Shown piece by piece: positions 19,301-27,090 of a stretch of 64,000 nt of DNA. How positions within the stretch are numbered: the first letter of the stretch is position 1; every line of letters begins with the position of its first letter. The DNA is from Chitinophagaceae bacterium. Lineage in GTDB: Bacteria; Bacteroidota; Bacteroidia; Chitinophagales; UBA10324. The notes beneath the pieces are model-generated. The model saw nothing but the letters and a program-made list of their open reading frames with translations. It searched no databases and was not told where the DNA came from. Position numbers and translations under genes: made by a program. The stretch covers positions 186,001 to 250,000 of the forward strand of contig JADJAG010000005.1 of assembly GCA_016704325.1 (NCBI GenBank), in the 5' to 3' direction.

Positions 19301-19493
19301 TAAAGTGAAGCATACCTATAACTCATTATACATCTATGCGCAGGTGCAAAATCCAGTATTGATTACCGGCTATTCAGGATTTGATCCTGAAGTAAGTTCC
19401 ACCGGTGGTGATCATCCTGAAACTGCAGGTGTTGATTATGCTGCCTATCCGCAGGCAAGAACCTTCACGGTAGGATTCAATTTTAATTTCTAA
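16398..19493 (+). CDS. SusC/RagA-family TonB-dependent outer membrane transporter
   Basis: The 1031-residue protein has a signal peptide (residues 1-22, ending PASA-Q) and a carboxypeptidase-D-like beta-sandwich (about 25-100, GTVKDTEGEALLGVTIRLK). A TonB-box region EEVIVVGYGTQKKSDVTGA follows. The plug domain carries IEILKDASSAAIYGARAANGVILITTKRG near residues 223-250, and a large beta-barrel ends in FTVGFNFNF. These proteins import oligomers across the outer membrane with a SusD lid. The SusD partner follows after 19 bp. The neighbouring genes handle amino acids, not glycans, so a peptide or amino-acid-containing substrate is likely. This is inference. Confidence 0.97.
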   Translation: MIRSLTLMFFVLLLFLQLPASAQTTLIGTVKDTEGEALLGVTIRLKENPAIGTITGDDGSFSFQVPDAAGTLIFSYVGYADQEVNFLTGKTALTVILQSDVELEEVIVVGYGTQKKSDVTGAISSVDNKDFKDQPIGNIAGSIQGKVSGLNVTNPSGTPGSSLLVSVRGQSNPLYVVDGIPLLSESNSAMATSFDTQGNVTGNGQSISSISDINPNDIASIEILKDASSAAIYGARAANGVILITTKRGAAGKTQFGLNYYTGIQQVANPIKFLSSDEFVSLVEEGRQNDLNAYEQDPEIFGPDFDPALLTNPLPETWYTGVNTDWLDEIFRSAPVNNLEFSARGGNEKTKFYSGISYFDQQGIVIESYYKRFNTRLNIDHQINDHFSFGENLSLTYSRNRRSFNDDVYTGVVTNALGASPLMPVYNDDGSYAGFEDYQVSWLSDNPVKSAHEVQGYTSSYRALATLYGEWRIVKNLKFRSSWSIDYTNLSDDLYFSPITVDAENVGGKATNGTFNQLVWLGENIFSYDYNINKDNHLSAVGGFTLQQSDSRRQSISGQGFPIGSNLTNVSSAATITGGVDEGSNWALVSFLGRVNYDYKGKYLLSVSARTDGSSRFSPSNQYGFFPAISAGWRLTDENFWPKNNTLTDLKIRASYGLTGDQEIGDFQYISFWIPVTYNGQSGLNPRNIADPDLKWQTNKMVNFGVDYEFFHGRMYGSLEYYKSNKTDLLSEDVIPGTTGFESITRNYGNVLNRGFEFSLNAVPFDGEFRWDIGFNISTLHNEIIDLSTDGVLVNAYNDLSPTHILQEGQALGTFWGVNYLGVDPETGDPMYEDINDDGIIDGDDSQIIGKATPDMYGGFNTTLAWKNWDLGIAASFSVGNDVYNLIRGEYESLGWSDEGWDEDLILYQVYTNNSHEVDDRWQQPGDQADIPRASLINQNVLQNSSQTLEDASYFRIRTINLGYTFKPKVKHTYNSLYIYAQVQNPVLITGYSGFDPEVSSTGGDHPETAGVDYAAYPQARTFTVGFNFNF

Positions 19494-19512
19494 AAAAGAA
19501 AAATTTTCAATA

Positions 19513-20964
19513 ATGAAAATTCAACATACGTTCCGGCAATTAAAGAGTTCCGTATCTGCGAAGCGATACATTTATTGTGTATTGGTGATGTTCATAGCCA
19601 CATCGCTTTCATCATGTAAGAAGTTTCTTGATCAAACATCACCCAATGATGTGGCACAGGAAAATATGTTTCAGGATGCGAATTCTCTCGAATCTGCACG
19701 AATCGGAATGTACAATACATTGCAGAATGTGTACTACTATGGCGGGTATTTTCCATTGATGGTGGATGCCTACAGCGATAACGGTGCCACCGGTGGTTAT
19801 GACAGTCCGGATGTAAATGAACTGGGCGACAAGACCCTCACCTCCGCAAATATCTATGTGCAGAATACCTGGATTGCCATCTACAATACCATCTATACAG
19901 CCAACCAGATACTTGCCAATGTAGATGCAATTGATGATCCGACTTTGAGTGATAAGATACGGAACGATATAAAAGGAGAAGCGCTGGCCATTCGTGCGCT
20001 GGCACATTTCGACCTCTTACGCATGTTTGGTGAGCACTGGAATCTTGCTTCCGAATATGGAATTCCTGTAGTGAAGCAGGTAGTTGAACCAACTACATTC
20101 ATCGGCAGAAGTTCTGTAGCGGAAAGTTACGATGCCATCACCGGCGATCTGGTTGAAGCACAAAGCCTGATTCAAAATGATGATTATCGTTCAGATCCTG
20201 CGGCATTTAAAGGTGCCATGTTTATGACACTTAATGCTGTGAATGCATTGCTGGCAAGAGTTTACCTGTATAAAAAGGATTTTACGCAGGCCGACAGTTA
20301 CGCAACTGAAGTAATCGATGCGGGCTACGCTTCACTTTTAGAAGCCGGCAGCTTTAACCAGATCTATACCTCTAAACTTTCTGCTGAAGCAATCTTCGAA
20401 TTGGTTTTTAACGGACAGGATAGAAGTCAGTACAATGCTGCAACCTATGCACGGCCGGATGCATTGCGATCGGAAGTTTTATTCCTGGCAGCTGAGGATC
20501 TCCGTTTCTTTTTTGAATCACGCCCGGATGATCCACGTGGTGCATTGGTTGATTTTGTAAACAACGACCTAAGTATTGAACCGGATGGGAGAACACAGAA
20601 GTACCGGGGCGAAGATTTTCAGGATAATGATGCACTGGTAATACGCATTGCTGAAATGTACCTGATACGTGCTGAAGCAAGAGGACTGCAGGGAGGAGGC
20701 CTGGATGATTTGAACCTGATCCGGGAAAACAGGGGATTGCCTGCTTACGCTACAGATGATTTTGATGTACCCGGATTGTATGAACTGGCTTTGGCAGAAG
20801 AACGACGCGCAGAACTGAACTTTGAAGGCCATCGGTATTTTGACCTAGCACGATTACAGAAAGTTCAGGAAACATTGGGTGAAGAAGTATTGCCGGTATT
20901 CCCGATTCCGCTGCGGGAGGTAACGGCTACCAATGGAGTTATTACACAGTATCCTGGTTACTAA
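19513..20964 (+). CDS. RagB/SusD-family outer membrane lipoprotein
   Basis: The 483-residue protein has a signal peptide and lipobox ending SLSSC (cysteine at about residue 34), followed by KKFLDQTSPNDV. The TPR-rich SusD body follows, with EALAIRALAHFDLLRMFGEHW, the LLARVYLYKKDFTQAD helices and AEMYLIRAEARG. The C-terminal LAEERRAELNFEGHRYFDLAR and FPIPLREV motifs are diagnostic of the family. It caps the SusC channel and binds substrate at the cell surface. It lies 19 bp after susC in the same operon. The following aldehyde dehydrogenase begins 95 bp downstream. Confidence 0.97.
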   Translation: MKIQHTFRQLKSSVSAKRYIYCVLVMFIATSLSSCKKFLDQTSPNDVAQENMFQDANSLESARIGMYNTLQNVYYYGGYFPLMVDAYSDNGATGGYDSPDVNELGDKTLTSANIYVQNTWIAIYNTIYTANQILANVDAIDDPTLSDKIRNDIKGEALAIRALAHFDLLRMFGEHWNLASEYGIPVVKQVVEPTTFIGRSSVAESYDAITGDLVEAQSLIQNDDYRSDPAAFKGAMFMTLNAVNALLARVYLYKKDFTQADSYATEVIDAGYASLLEAGSFNQIYTSKLSAEAIFELVFNGQDRSQYNAATYARPDALRSEVLFLAAEDLRFFFESRPDDPRGALVDFVNNDLSIEPDGRTQKYRGEDFQDNDALVIRIAEMYLIRAEARGLQGGGLDDLNLIRENRGLPAYATDDFDVPGLYELALAEERRAELNFEGHRYFDLARLQKVQETLGEEVLPVFPIPLREVTATNGVITQYPGY

Positions 20965-21058
20965 CAGGCTTTCTTTCATCAAAAACTAACTAATAGGAAA
21001 TTCCGGATACCGGAAACAAATTAAATGTTGGCTTCAATTGCCACAGACCATTTCTATC

Positions 21059-22420
21059 ATGAAAACTTTTAAATCCATAAATCCATTTGACCGGTCCGTT
21101 TTTGCAGAACATCCATTAATGTCTGACCATCAGTTGGACCAGGCACTACAACTTTCCGCACAAGCATTTTCAGCATGGAGAAAGAGTAGCTATGAAGAAC
21201 GAAGTCAACTCTTGTCAAATCTTGCAGAAGTACTTCGTGCAGGCAAGGAGGGTTATGCGCTTACCATTGCCATGGAAATGGGTAAAGTACTTCAGGAGGC
21301 CCGGAACGAAGTGGAGAAGTGTGCCATAGCCTGTGAATTCTATGCTTTAAAAGGAGAGGCCTTGCTGAAAGATGAAGTGATTGTTTCCGATGCAAAAAAG
21401 AGTCTTGTTACCTTTCAACCTATTGGAGCCGTATTTGCAATTATGCCATGGAACTTTCCTTTCTGGCAGGTGATACGTTTTGCGGCACCCTCCATTATGG
21501 CCGGCAATGTTGTACTGTTAAAACATGCCCCGAATGTATCTCAGTGTTCAAAAGAAATTGCCTCTGCATTTTTGCAGGCAGGCGCCATGCATGGTTTGCT
21601 TCAGTCGCTGATTGTTGATATCAACGTAACCGAAAAAATTATTGGGCATGACATTGTACAGGGTGTTACCCTCACCGGAAGCGAAATGGCAGGATCATCG
21701 GTGGCAGCATTGGCAGGCAAGTACATCAGGAAATCAGTATTGGAACTGGGAGGCAGTGATCCTTTAATCGTGCTGGAAGATGCTGACCTTGAAAAGGCGG
21801 CCAGCGTGGCTATGCAATCACGTATGCAAAATGCGGGGCAGTCCTGTATTGCATCCAAACGTTTCATCGTATTGGAATCGGTGAAGGAAGCTTTTCAGGA
21901 ACAATTGATATTGGTTGCAGATAAAATTCAACAGGGCAACCAATTGCATCCTGAAACTACTATGGGACCAATGGCACGTGCAGACCTGGCAAAAAAACTG
22001 GAACAACAGCAAAAGGCATCTCGCAAGCAACATGCGGAAGTGTTATTCGGGGGTAAACGCGAAGGGAATAATTATCAGCCTACATTGCTGACGAATGTCG
22101 CTCCCGGTATGCCTGCATTTGATGAAGAAATGTTTGGCCCCATCGCTTCCATTATAGGTGCAAAGAATGAATCGGAAGCAATCCAACTTGCCAATACAAA
22201 CAGGTATGGCCTCGGTGCATCTGTTTGGACAGCCGATATCAAGCGAGGGCAGCGCATCGCCAAAGAGATCAATGCAGGGAGCGTATTCATCAATGCACTG
22301 GTTAAAAGTGATCCACGACTGCCTTTTGGCGGTATTAAGAAATCTGGTTACGGAAGAGAACTTTCCGGGTACGGCATGAAGGAATTTACCAACGTGAAAA
22401 CAATTTACATTGATCAATAA
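21059..22420 (+). CDS. NAD(P)-dependent (succinate-)semialdehyde dehydrogenase
   Basis: The 453-residue ALDH-superfamily enzyme oxidises an aldehyde to the acid, here probably succinate semialdehyde. Markers are MPWNFPFWQVIRFAAPSI, the cofactor-site VTLTGSEMAGSSVAA, the general base in SVLELGGSDP (about residue 230) and the nucleophile in NAGQSCIASKRF (about residue 264). The closing PFGGIKKSGYGRELSGYGMKEFTN fits the SSADH group. The ATG at 21059 is chosen over one at 21038, because MKTFKSINPFDRS matches family N-termini. It sits between SusD and a GABA-type aminotransferase. A second, longer paralogue lies at 27091. Confidence 0.92.
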   Translation: MKTFKSINPFDRSVFAEHPLMSDHQLDQALQLSAQAFSAWRKSSYEERSQLLSNLAEVLRAGKEGYALTIAMEMGKVLQEARNEVEKCAIACEFYALKGEALLKDEVIVSDAKKSLVTFQPIGAVFAIMPWNFPFWQVIRFAAPSIMAGNVVLLKHAPNVSQCSKEIASAFLQAGAMHGLLQSLIVDINVTEKIIGHDIVQGVTLTGSEMAGSSVAALAGKYIRKSVLELGGSDPLIVLEDADLEKAASVAMQSRMQNAGQSCIASKRFIVLESVKEAFQEQLILVADKIQQGNQLHPETTMGPMARADLAKKLEQQQKASRKQHAEVLFGGKREGNNYQPTLLTNVAPGMPAFDEEMFGPIASIIGAKNESEAIQLANTNRYGLGASVWTADIKRGQRIAKEINAGSVFINALVKSDPRLPFGGIKKSGYGRELSGYGMKEFTNVKTIYIDQ

Positions 22421-22476
22421 AGGTTATTCTGTTTGAAGAATTTTATTGAAAAACGATATCCATTCAGCACAAACAT

Positions 22477-22529
22477 ACTAAGACTAAAGACTAAAGACTA
22501 AGGACTAACTACTAACTACTAACGACTAA
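22477..22529. repeat. Heptamer microsatellite (gactaaa / ctaacta)
   Basis: About seven 7-bp units occur: actaaga, ctaaaga, ctaaaga, ctaagga, then ctaactactaactactaacgac. The array ends directly before the aminotransferase start codon, so its length could affect the leader of that message. Confidence 0.75.
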
Positions 22530-22532
22530 TTT

Positions 22533-23888
22533 ATGGCTATTATCACCACCAAAAAAGAAGAATCCGGATACGAACTTTTTAAACAAAGGTCGAAGAGCAA
22601 AGAACTTTTCGAGCGGAGAAAGAGGTTGGTTCCCAATGCACTCACCATTTTCACGCCATCTACCATTTCAGGAGCCAGCGGCGCTATAGTTACTGATGTG
22701 GATGGCAACCAACTGATCGATTTCACAGGCGGCATCGGTGTGCTGAATGCAGGGCATTGTCCGCCAACCGTAGTAAAAGCAATACAGGAACAGGCCGCGA
22801 AGTTCATTCATACCTGTTTTGGCGTTGCCGCTTATGATTTATATCTGGATGTGGCAGAACAACTGATCCGTTTGTTTCCACATGGTGAGGCAACGAAAGT
22901 AATGCTCACCAATTCCGGCGCTGAAAGTGTAGAGAATGCCATCAAAATAGCCAGGCAGGCAACAGGCCGTCCGGCAGTAATTTGTTTTACAGGTGCATTC
23001 CACGGCAGGACGTTGATGGCAACCACCCTGACTTCTAAAGTAAGTTACAAAATGGGCTGCGGCCCGTTTGCACCGGAAGTCTACCGGTTGGAGTTTCCTG
23101 ATGTTGCACATGATGCAGATGGCAGGAGTGAGGATGAATTCGCAGACTTTCATTTGAAGAAACTCGATGAGTTCTTTCACTATTATGTTTCTGAAAAGAA
23201 TGTGGCGGCCATCATCATCGAATGTGTGCAGGGTGAAGGAGGTTTTAATGTAGCTCCTAAAAAATACATACAGGGACTGAGGAAAGTTTGTGATGACTAT
23301 GGTATTATGATGGTTGTTGATGAAGTGCAGACCGGTTTCGGCAGAACAGGAAAGTGGGCTTCTTACCAGCACTTTGATATTACCCCCGACCTTTCTACCT
23401 GGGCAAAATCAATGGCCAGCGGAATGCCTTTGGGTGCGGTGATTGGAAAAGCTTCAGTGATCGACAGCATCAATCCCGGGACTATCGGAGGTACCTACTT
23501 AGGGAATCCGGTTTGTTGTGCCGCAGCAATCGCGACATTAAATTATATGCAGGAGATTGATATCAATGAAAAAGGAAATGCAGTTGGAGAAATTATTCGT
23601 AATCGTTTTTTAGAACTGAAGAAAAAATTCCCACAGCACATTTCTGATGTACGGGGATTAGGTGCGATGATGGCTTTTGAAGTTTCTCATGATGGAGCTA
23701 TTCAAAAACCAAATGGGGAATTGACAAAGCAACTCACACAGCGTTGTTATGAAAAGGGATTGATCATCATTAGTGCTGGTGTAAATGGTAATGTAGTGAG
23801 AGTGCTAAGTCCGCTGGTGATTGAAGAGAAGGATTTGAAGAGAGGATTGGATATTATTGAAGAGGCATTAATCGAATTGTCAAGGTAA
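22533..23888 (+). CDS. Class-III aminotransferase, 4-aminobutyrate type
   Basis: The 451-residue PLP enzyme belongs to the acetylornithine/GABA aminotransferase group. Visible are GGIGVLNAGHCPP, the PLP-phosphate site NSGAESVENAIKIAR, ICFTGAFHGRTLMATTLTSK, the VVDEVQTGFGRTGKW aspartate that contacts the PLP ring nitrogen, and the Schiff-base lysine in TWAKSMASGMPLGAVIG. It transfers an omega-amino group to 2-oxoglutarate, giving a semialdehyde that the flanking dehydrogenases could oxidise. Candidate substrates are GABA, beta-alanine and related omega-amino acids. A second homologue at 31662 shares the same motifs but is clearly divergent. The gene is preceded by a heptamer repeat. Confidence 0.92.
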   Translation: MAIITTKKEESGYELFKQRSKSKELFERRKRLVPNALTIFTPSTISGASGAIVTDVDGNQLIDFTGGIGVLNAGHCPPTVVKAIQEQAAKFIHTCFGVAAYDLYLDVAEQLIRLFPHGEATKVMLTNSGAESVENAIKIARQATGRPAVICFTGAFHGRTLMATTLTSKVSYKMGCGPFAPEVYRLEFPDVAHDADGRSEDEFADFHLKKLDEFFHYYVSEKNVAAIIIECVQGEGGFNVAPKKYIQGLRKVCDDYGIMMVVDEVQTGFGRTGKWASYQHFDITPDLSTWAKSMASGMPLGAVIGKASVIDSINPGTIGGTYLGNPVCCAAAIATLNYMQEIDINEKGNAVGEIIRNRFLELKKKFPQHISDVRGLGAMMAFEVSHDGAIQKPNGELTKQLTQRCYEKGLIIISAGVNGNVVRVLSPLVIEEKDLKRGLDIIEEALIELSR

Positions 23889-23907
23889 TATTGTACGGCA
23901 CATTTTT

Positions 23908-23915
23908 TATCTTTG
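23908..23915 (+). promoter_or_regulatory. Promoter -7 box for the PIN toxin-antitoxin pair
   Basis: TATCTTTG matches TAnnTTTG and lies 17 bp before the antitoxin start. The pair may thus be transcribed apart from the aminotransferase operon. Confidence 0.5.
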
Positions 23916-23932
23916 ACGTATAAAACGGGATT

Positions 23933-24184
23933 ATGCAAACGAAATTAACTTTAAGAATGGACGACCAGGCGGTAGCCAAGGTAAAAAGGATTTCAAAACG
24001 TCGTAGCCAGAGTGTTTCCAAAATGATAGAAGAGTATATTAATGAGATGCCTGAAAAAAGCAGAAAGCAAAAATCTTCTATGGAAGTTCCCGAATGGATT
24101 AAGCAACTCGGGGGTGGTAAAAAGCCCAGGAAAATTACCGGCGATCCGCGACTTGAATATTTGACTAACAAGTATTTGAAATGA
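23933..24184 (+). CDS. DUF6364-type antitoxin
   Basis: The 83-residue protein begins with a ribbon-helix-helix-like segment (TKLTLRMDDQAVAKVKRISKRRSQSVSKMIEEYI), a DNA-binding strand and two helices. It ends with a basic and aromatic tail (VPEWIKQLGGGKKPRK) of the kind that wraps the toxin. DUF6364 proteins are the usual partners of PIN-domain toxins in Bacteroidota. Its last four bases overlap the toxin gene (ATGA). As with other VapB-like proteins it should repress its own promoter. The pair sits between the aminotransferase and the membrane-protein gene. Confidence 0.88.
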   Translation: MQTKLTLRMDDQAVAKVKRISKRRSQSVSKMIEEYINEMPEKSRKQKSSMEVPEWIKQLGGGKKPRKITGDPRLEYLTNKYLK

Positions 24185-24600
24185 AAAGAGTGTTTCTTGA
24201 TACCAATGTAATTCTGGATTTGAATCTTAAGCGTGAACCATTTTATTCCGATGCCATTCAACTTTTTTCTGCTTCAGGGCATTTCAACTTTTTTACCTCT
24301 TCGTTAAGTATTGCCAATGCATTTTATCTGGTTGAAAGAGCATATAATACTATTCAGGCAAAACACGATATGGAAAAAATTTGCGATCACCTCCGAATCA
24401 TTGAGGTAAGTGAATCCATCGTCCATCAGGCACTTCAATCCTTGTTTAAGGAATTCAGGGATTTCGAAGATGCAATACAATATTATTGCTCTATTGCAGA
24501 AAGGATGGAATGTATCATAACCCGAAATGAAAAGGATTTTCGTAATGCAGCATTGCCGGTTTATTCTCCCGGGAAATTTTCAAAACTCTTTATTACCTAA
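24181..24600 (+). CDS. PIN-domain ribonuclease toxin (VapC-like)
   Basis: The 139-residue PIN protein has acidic metal-site residues in RVFLDTNVILDLNLKREPF (Asp7), a central glutamate in LVERAY, the EFRDFEDAIQYYCS aspartates (about residues 95-98) and the final ITRNEKDF. These are the four conserved PIN acids. Such toxins cleave tRNA or other RNA and are neutralised by the antitoxin encoded in the overlapping upstream gene. The start overlaps the antitoxin stop by four bases, so translation is probably coupled. All the catalytic residues look intact. Confidence 0.9.
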   Translation: MKRVFLDTNVILDLNLKREPFYSDAIQLFSASGHFNFFTSSLSIANAFYLVERAYNTIQAKHDMEKICDHLRIIEVSESIVHQALQSLFKEFRDFEDAIQYYCSIAERMECIITRNEKDFRNAALPVYSPGKFSKLFIT

Positions 24601-24647
24601 TATAAGACCCGTTTATTTAGTTATTTTCCATTTTGCAAAAACAATAA

Positions 24648-26081
24648 ATGGCTCTTAGCCGCTTCTTCACTATCATCCTCATCACCAGCATCACCTGGGC
24701 CTTCTTCCTGCTGCTCATGGGAGAAATGTATTCTTTCAGCGGTATCGTAAATGGGAAACAGGGAGAACCGGTAGTTATTTCAGAACAGGATACGCTGCCT
24801 TTTAAAAATAATAATGGCATACTGTTCGAAGTGATAAAACAAAGCGGTGAAGCAGGATTTCAATCAGGTGATTCACTGTTTACCCTCAATAAAGCCGGAG
24901 TGGTACAAATAAGTTCGGGAACACAAAAAGCCGACGGCATTTTTCCCACCTGCAAAAATACCATCACCGATATCTGGCTACCATTAATCGGTTACCTCAC
25001 TTTTTTTTGTGGTTTGATGAACCTGCTCACCGATTCAAGAGCAACAGAGAAAATGGCAAGGTTTCTTGCACCGTTATTCACCAGAATTTTTCCTGATCTT
25101 CCCAAAGCACATCCTGCTTATGGCTTTATGACTATGAATTTCGCTGCTAACTTTTTAGGACTTGATAGCGCTGCAACCCCTTTCGGTTTGAAAGCCATGG
25201 AAAGCATGCAGGAGATAAATCCGGAAAAGGAAAAGGCCACCAACAGCCAGATCATGTTCCTCTGTTTGCATGCAGCCGGTCTAACACTCATACCCACCTC
25301 CATCATTGGTTACCGTGCAGCCATGAATGCGAGCAATCCTGCTGACATTATGTTGCCTGTAATCATCACCTCTTTTATAGGTACCATAGCTGCATTGATT
25401 TTTGTAGGCATCCGTCAGCGTATCAATTTGCTCAATGGCGTGGTAGTAGGAGTGGTGGCAGCAATTAGTTTAGTGATTGCAGGTTTGATGTACTTCATCA
25501 GCCGGTTACAGGGAATTGAAAAACTTCATTTCACCGGTAACCTGAGCAATGGTGTTTTACTCATTATTATTTTAGCGATTGTTGCCTACAGCTTTTGGAA
25601 AGAGAAATACTTTGTGGAGAAGGAAACCAACATCTTCGACTCCTTCATCAACGGTGCAAAAGACGGATTTACCACCGGCATCAGAATTCTTCCTTACATG
25701 ATTGCCATGCTCGTTGCGCTCAGCATCTTCCGCAATTCAGGATTGATGGATATTGTGATGGGTGGCGTTTCTGCGGCATTGAAAGTATTTGGTGTAGATC
25801 AACAAATCATCAATGCCATACCCGTAGCACTGATGCGCCCTTTTAGTGCAGGTGGTTCACGTGGCTTTATGCTCGATGCTATGAAAACGTATGGAGCAGA
25901 TAGCTTCACCGGCCAGATTGTATGCCTGTTTCAGGGTGCGGCAGAAACTACTTTTTATGTTATTGCGATTTATTTCGGTTCAGTAAGTGTTAAAAATACA
26001 CGATATACACTTGGTATGATGTTGCTGGTGGATTTAGTATGCGTGATCACTGCAATTATTGTTTGTAAACTTTATTTCTAG
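24648..26081 (+). CDS. SpmA/SpmB-like nucleoside-recognition-domain membrane protein
   Basis: The 477-residue protein has about ten hydrophobic segments, an N-terminal extracytoplasmic stretch at about residues 35-100, and two Gate (nucleoside recognition) domains. Markers are PAHPAYGFMTMNFAANFLGLDSAATPFGLKAM, close to SpmA of spore-formers, and RPFSAGGSRGFMLDAMKTYGADSF and FQGAAETTFYVIAIYFGSVSVKNTRYT, close to SpmB. It is a fusion of the two halves, common in Bacteroidota, which do not sporulate. The transported solute is unknown. Placed inside the GABA-type locus it may carry an amino acid or related compound. That is inference. Confidence 0.87.
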   Translation: MALSRFFTIILITSITWAFFLLLMGEMYSFSGIVNGKQGEPVVISEQDTLPFKNNNGILFEVIKQSGEAGFQSGDSLFTLNKAGVVQISSGTQKADGIFPTCKNTITDIWLPLIGYLTFFCGLMNLLTDSRATEKMARFLAPLFTRIFPDLPKAHPAYGFMTMNFAANFLGLDSAATPFGLKAMESMQEINPEKEKATNSQIMFLCLHAAGLTLIPTSIIGYRAAMNASNPADIMLPVIITSFIGTIAALIFVGIRQRINLLNGVVVGVVAAISLVIAGLMYFISRLQGIEKLHFTGNLSNGVLLIIILAIVAYSFWKEKYFVEKETNIFDSFINGAKDGFTTGIRILPYMIAMLVALSIFRNSGLMDIVMGGVSAALKVFGVDQQIINAIPVALMRPFSAGGSRGFMLDAMKTYGADSFTGQIVCLFQGAAETTFYVIAIYFGSVSVKNTRYTLGMMLLVDLVCVITAIIVCKLYF

Positions 26082-26089
26082 CATTCATT

Positions 26090-26619
26090 ATGAAGCTACA
26101 GGAAACATTCCAATTGTCTGTATCAGAAGACAAGATCATCCGGTACTTGCTTGAGAATCGGCCGGGAAGAGCACGTGACAAATCAAAGTTGTTTTCACGC
26201 TTCGGATATGAGAGGGTGTATGACAAATTGCACTTATTACTGATTGGGGAATCCTTAGCTCATTTTTTTTAGCGCAAAGACGCTAAGCCGCAAAGAAAAT
26301 CACACAGAATAAATTGCAATTTTACTTTTCTTGGCGACTTTGCGACTTCGCGCTTATATATTTTTATCGCCAGGAACTGCAATTTGTCAGGCACCCATAT
26401 GATATCAGCTAAGCACAGTTTTTAAGAGAACAAATAATTTCTATTGCGGAGCAGAATGAAGTGCAAGAGATCAGGGAAAATGATTACGGCATTCTATACA
26501 GTGTTACAGGATTACTAACAGTGCCTGATAAAAGAACCCTGATGTTGAAAACCGTTTGGCATGTTTTGGATGGAACTGCAATTGCAAGGTTTGTTACAGC
26601 TTACCCTGAAAAAACTTAA
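26090..26619 (+). pseudogene. DUF6883-family gene split by a MITE-like element
   Basis: The first part encodes LQETFQLSVSEDKIIRYLLENRP and continues to SRFGYE. At 26206 it is interrupted by mobile copy E. After the element the coding resumes with AQFLREQIISIAEQNEV, REND, GILYSVTG and TVWHVLDGTAIARFVTAYP before TAA at 26617-26619. Removing the element and one 8-bp target repeat restores one frame across the junction (FGYDIS then AQFLREQ), except for a single TAA codon between S and A. Both halves have the pattern of DUF6883 proteins, which are usually encoded with a DUF4926 partner, as here. DUF6883 function is unknown. Confidence 0.85.
26214..26396. mobile_element. MITE-like element, copy E, inside the DUF6883 gene
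   Basis: This 183-bp element starts GGGTGTATGACAAATTGCA and ends TGCAATTTGTCAGGCACCC, with two mismatches in the 19-bp terminal repeat. The flanks are ATATGAGA (26206-26213) and ATATGATA (26397-26404), an 8-bp duplication with one mismatch. The core has agcgcaaagacgctaagccgc and its imperfect inverse cgactttgcgacttcgcgctt, as in copies A and C. Confidence 0.85.
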
Positions 26620-26629
26620 CTTTGATAAC

Positions 26630-26857
26630 ATGATAAATGAATTAGACACCATAGCATTGAAAGTTGATCTTCCGGAGCATCATTTGAAAACCGGTGATAT
26701 CGGTACAGTAGTCCTAATTTATAATAACGGAGAAGCATTTGAAGTAGAGTTTGTGGCAGCCGATGGAAATACGGTTGCTCTTAAAACATTGAAAGCTGAT
26801 ATGATTCGCCCGGCAATCGGGAGTAAAGAGATTCTTCATCTTAGGGAAATCGAGTGA
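26630..26857 (+). CDS. DUF4926 protein
   Basis: The 75-residue protein has the core pattern of DUF4926: DTIALKVDLPEHHLKTGDIGTVVLIY, GEAFEVEFVAADGNTVAL and LKADMIRP. This is a small SH3-like beta-barrel also found next to DUF6883 and in some toxin-antitoxin settings. The start ATG is 10 bp after the DUF6883 stop, matching the known gene pair. This partner is intact although DUF6883 is broken, so the pair may have lost function. An upstream in-frame start at 26561 would run through DUF6883 sequence and is rejected. Confidence 0.85.
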   Translation: MINELDTIALKVDLPEHHLKTGDIGTVVLIYNNGEAFEVEFVAADGNTVALKTLKADMIRPAIGSKEILHLREIE

Positions 26858-27090
26858 ATATAATGGAACCCTCCTTGCGAATTGCGGCGCATTAAGTAAT
26901 ATTTTATCGCTTAAGCGAATTCAGATTAGTCGGGAATATCTCTCCCAATTGAGGATGTATTGATAGTCTCTGTTCAGATGAAATTGCTCACCGAACCTTA
27001 TTGATAATATGCTAATGAATATTTAGCGTGGCATACAAGCAATTGTTGTTTGAAGTCTTTACTTTTAACGGAATGTTTTCAATTTAAGGA

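Noticed and set aside
26090..26272. A 60-residue intact protein
   Set aside because: Only the first 41 codons are DUF6883. The rest is read from the inserted element, so it is a truncated product of a broken gene.
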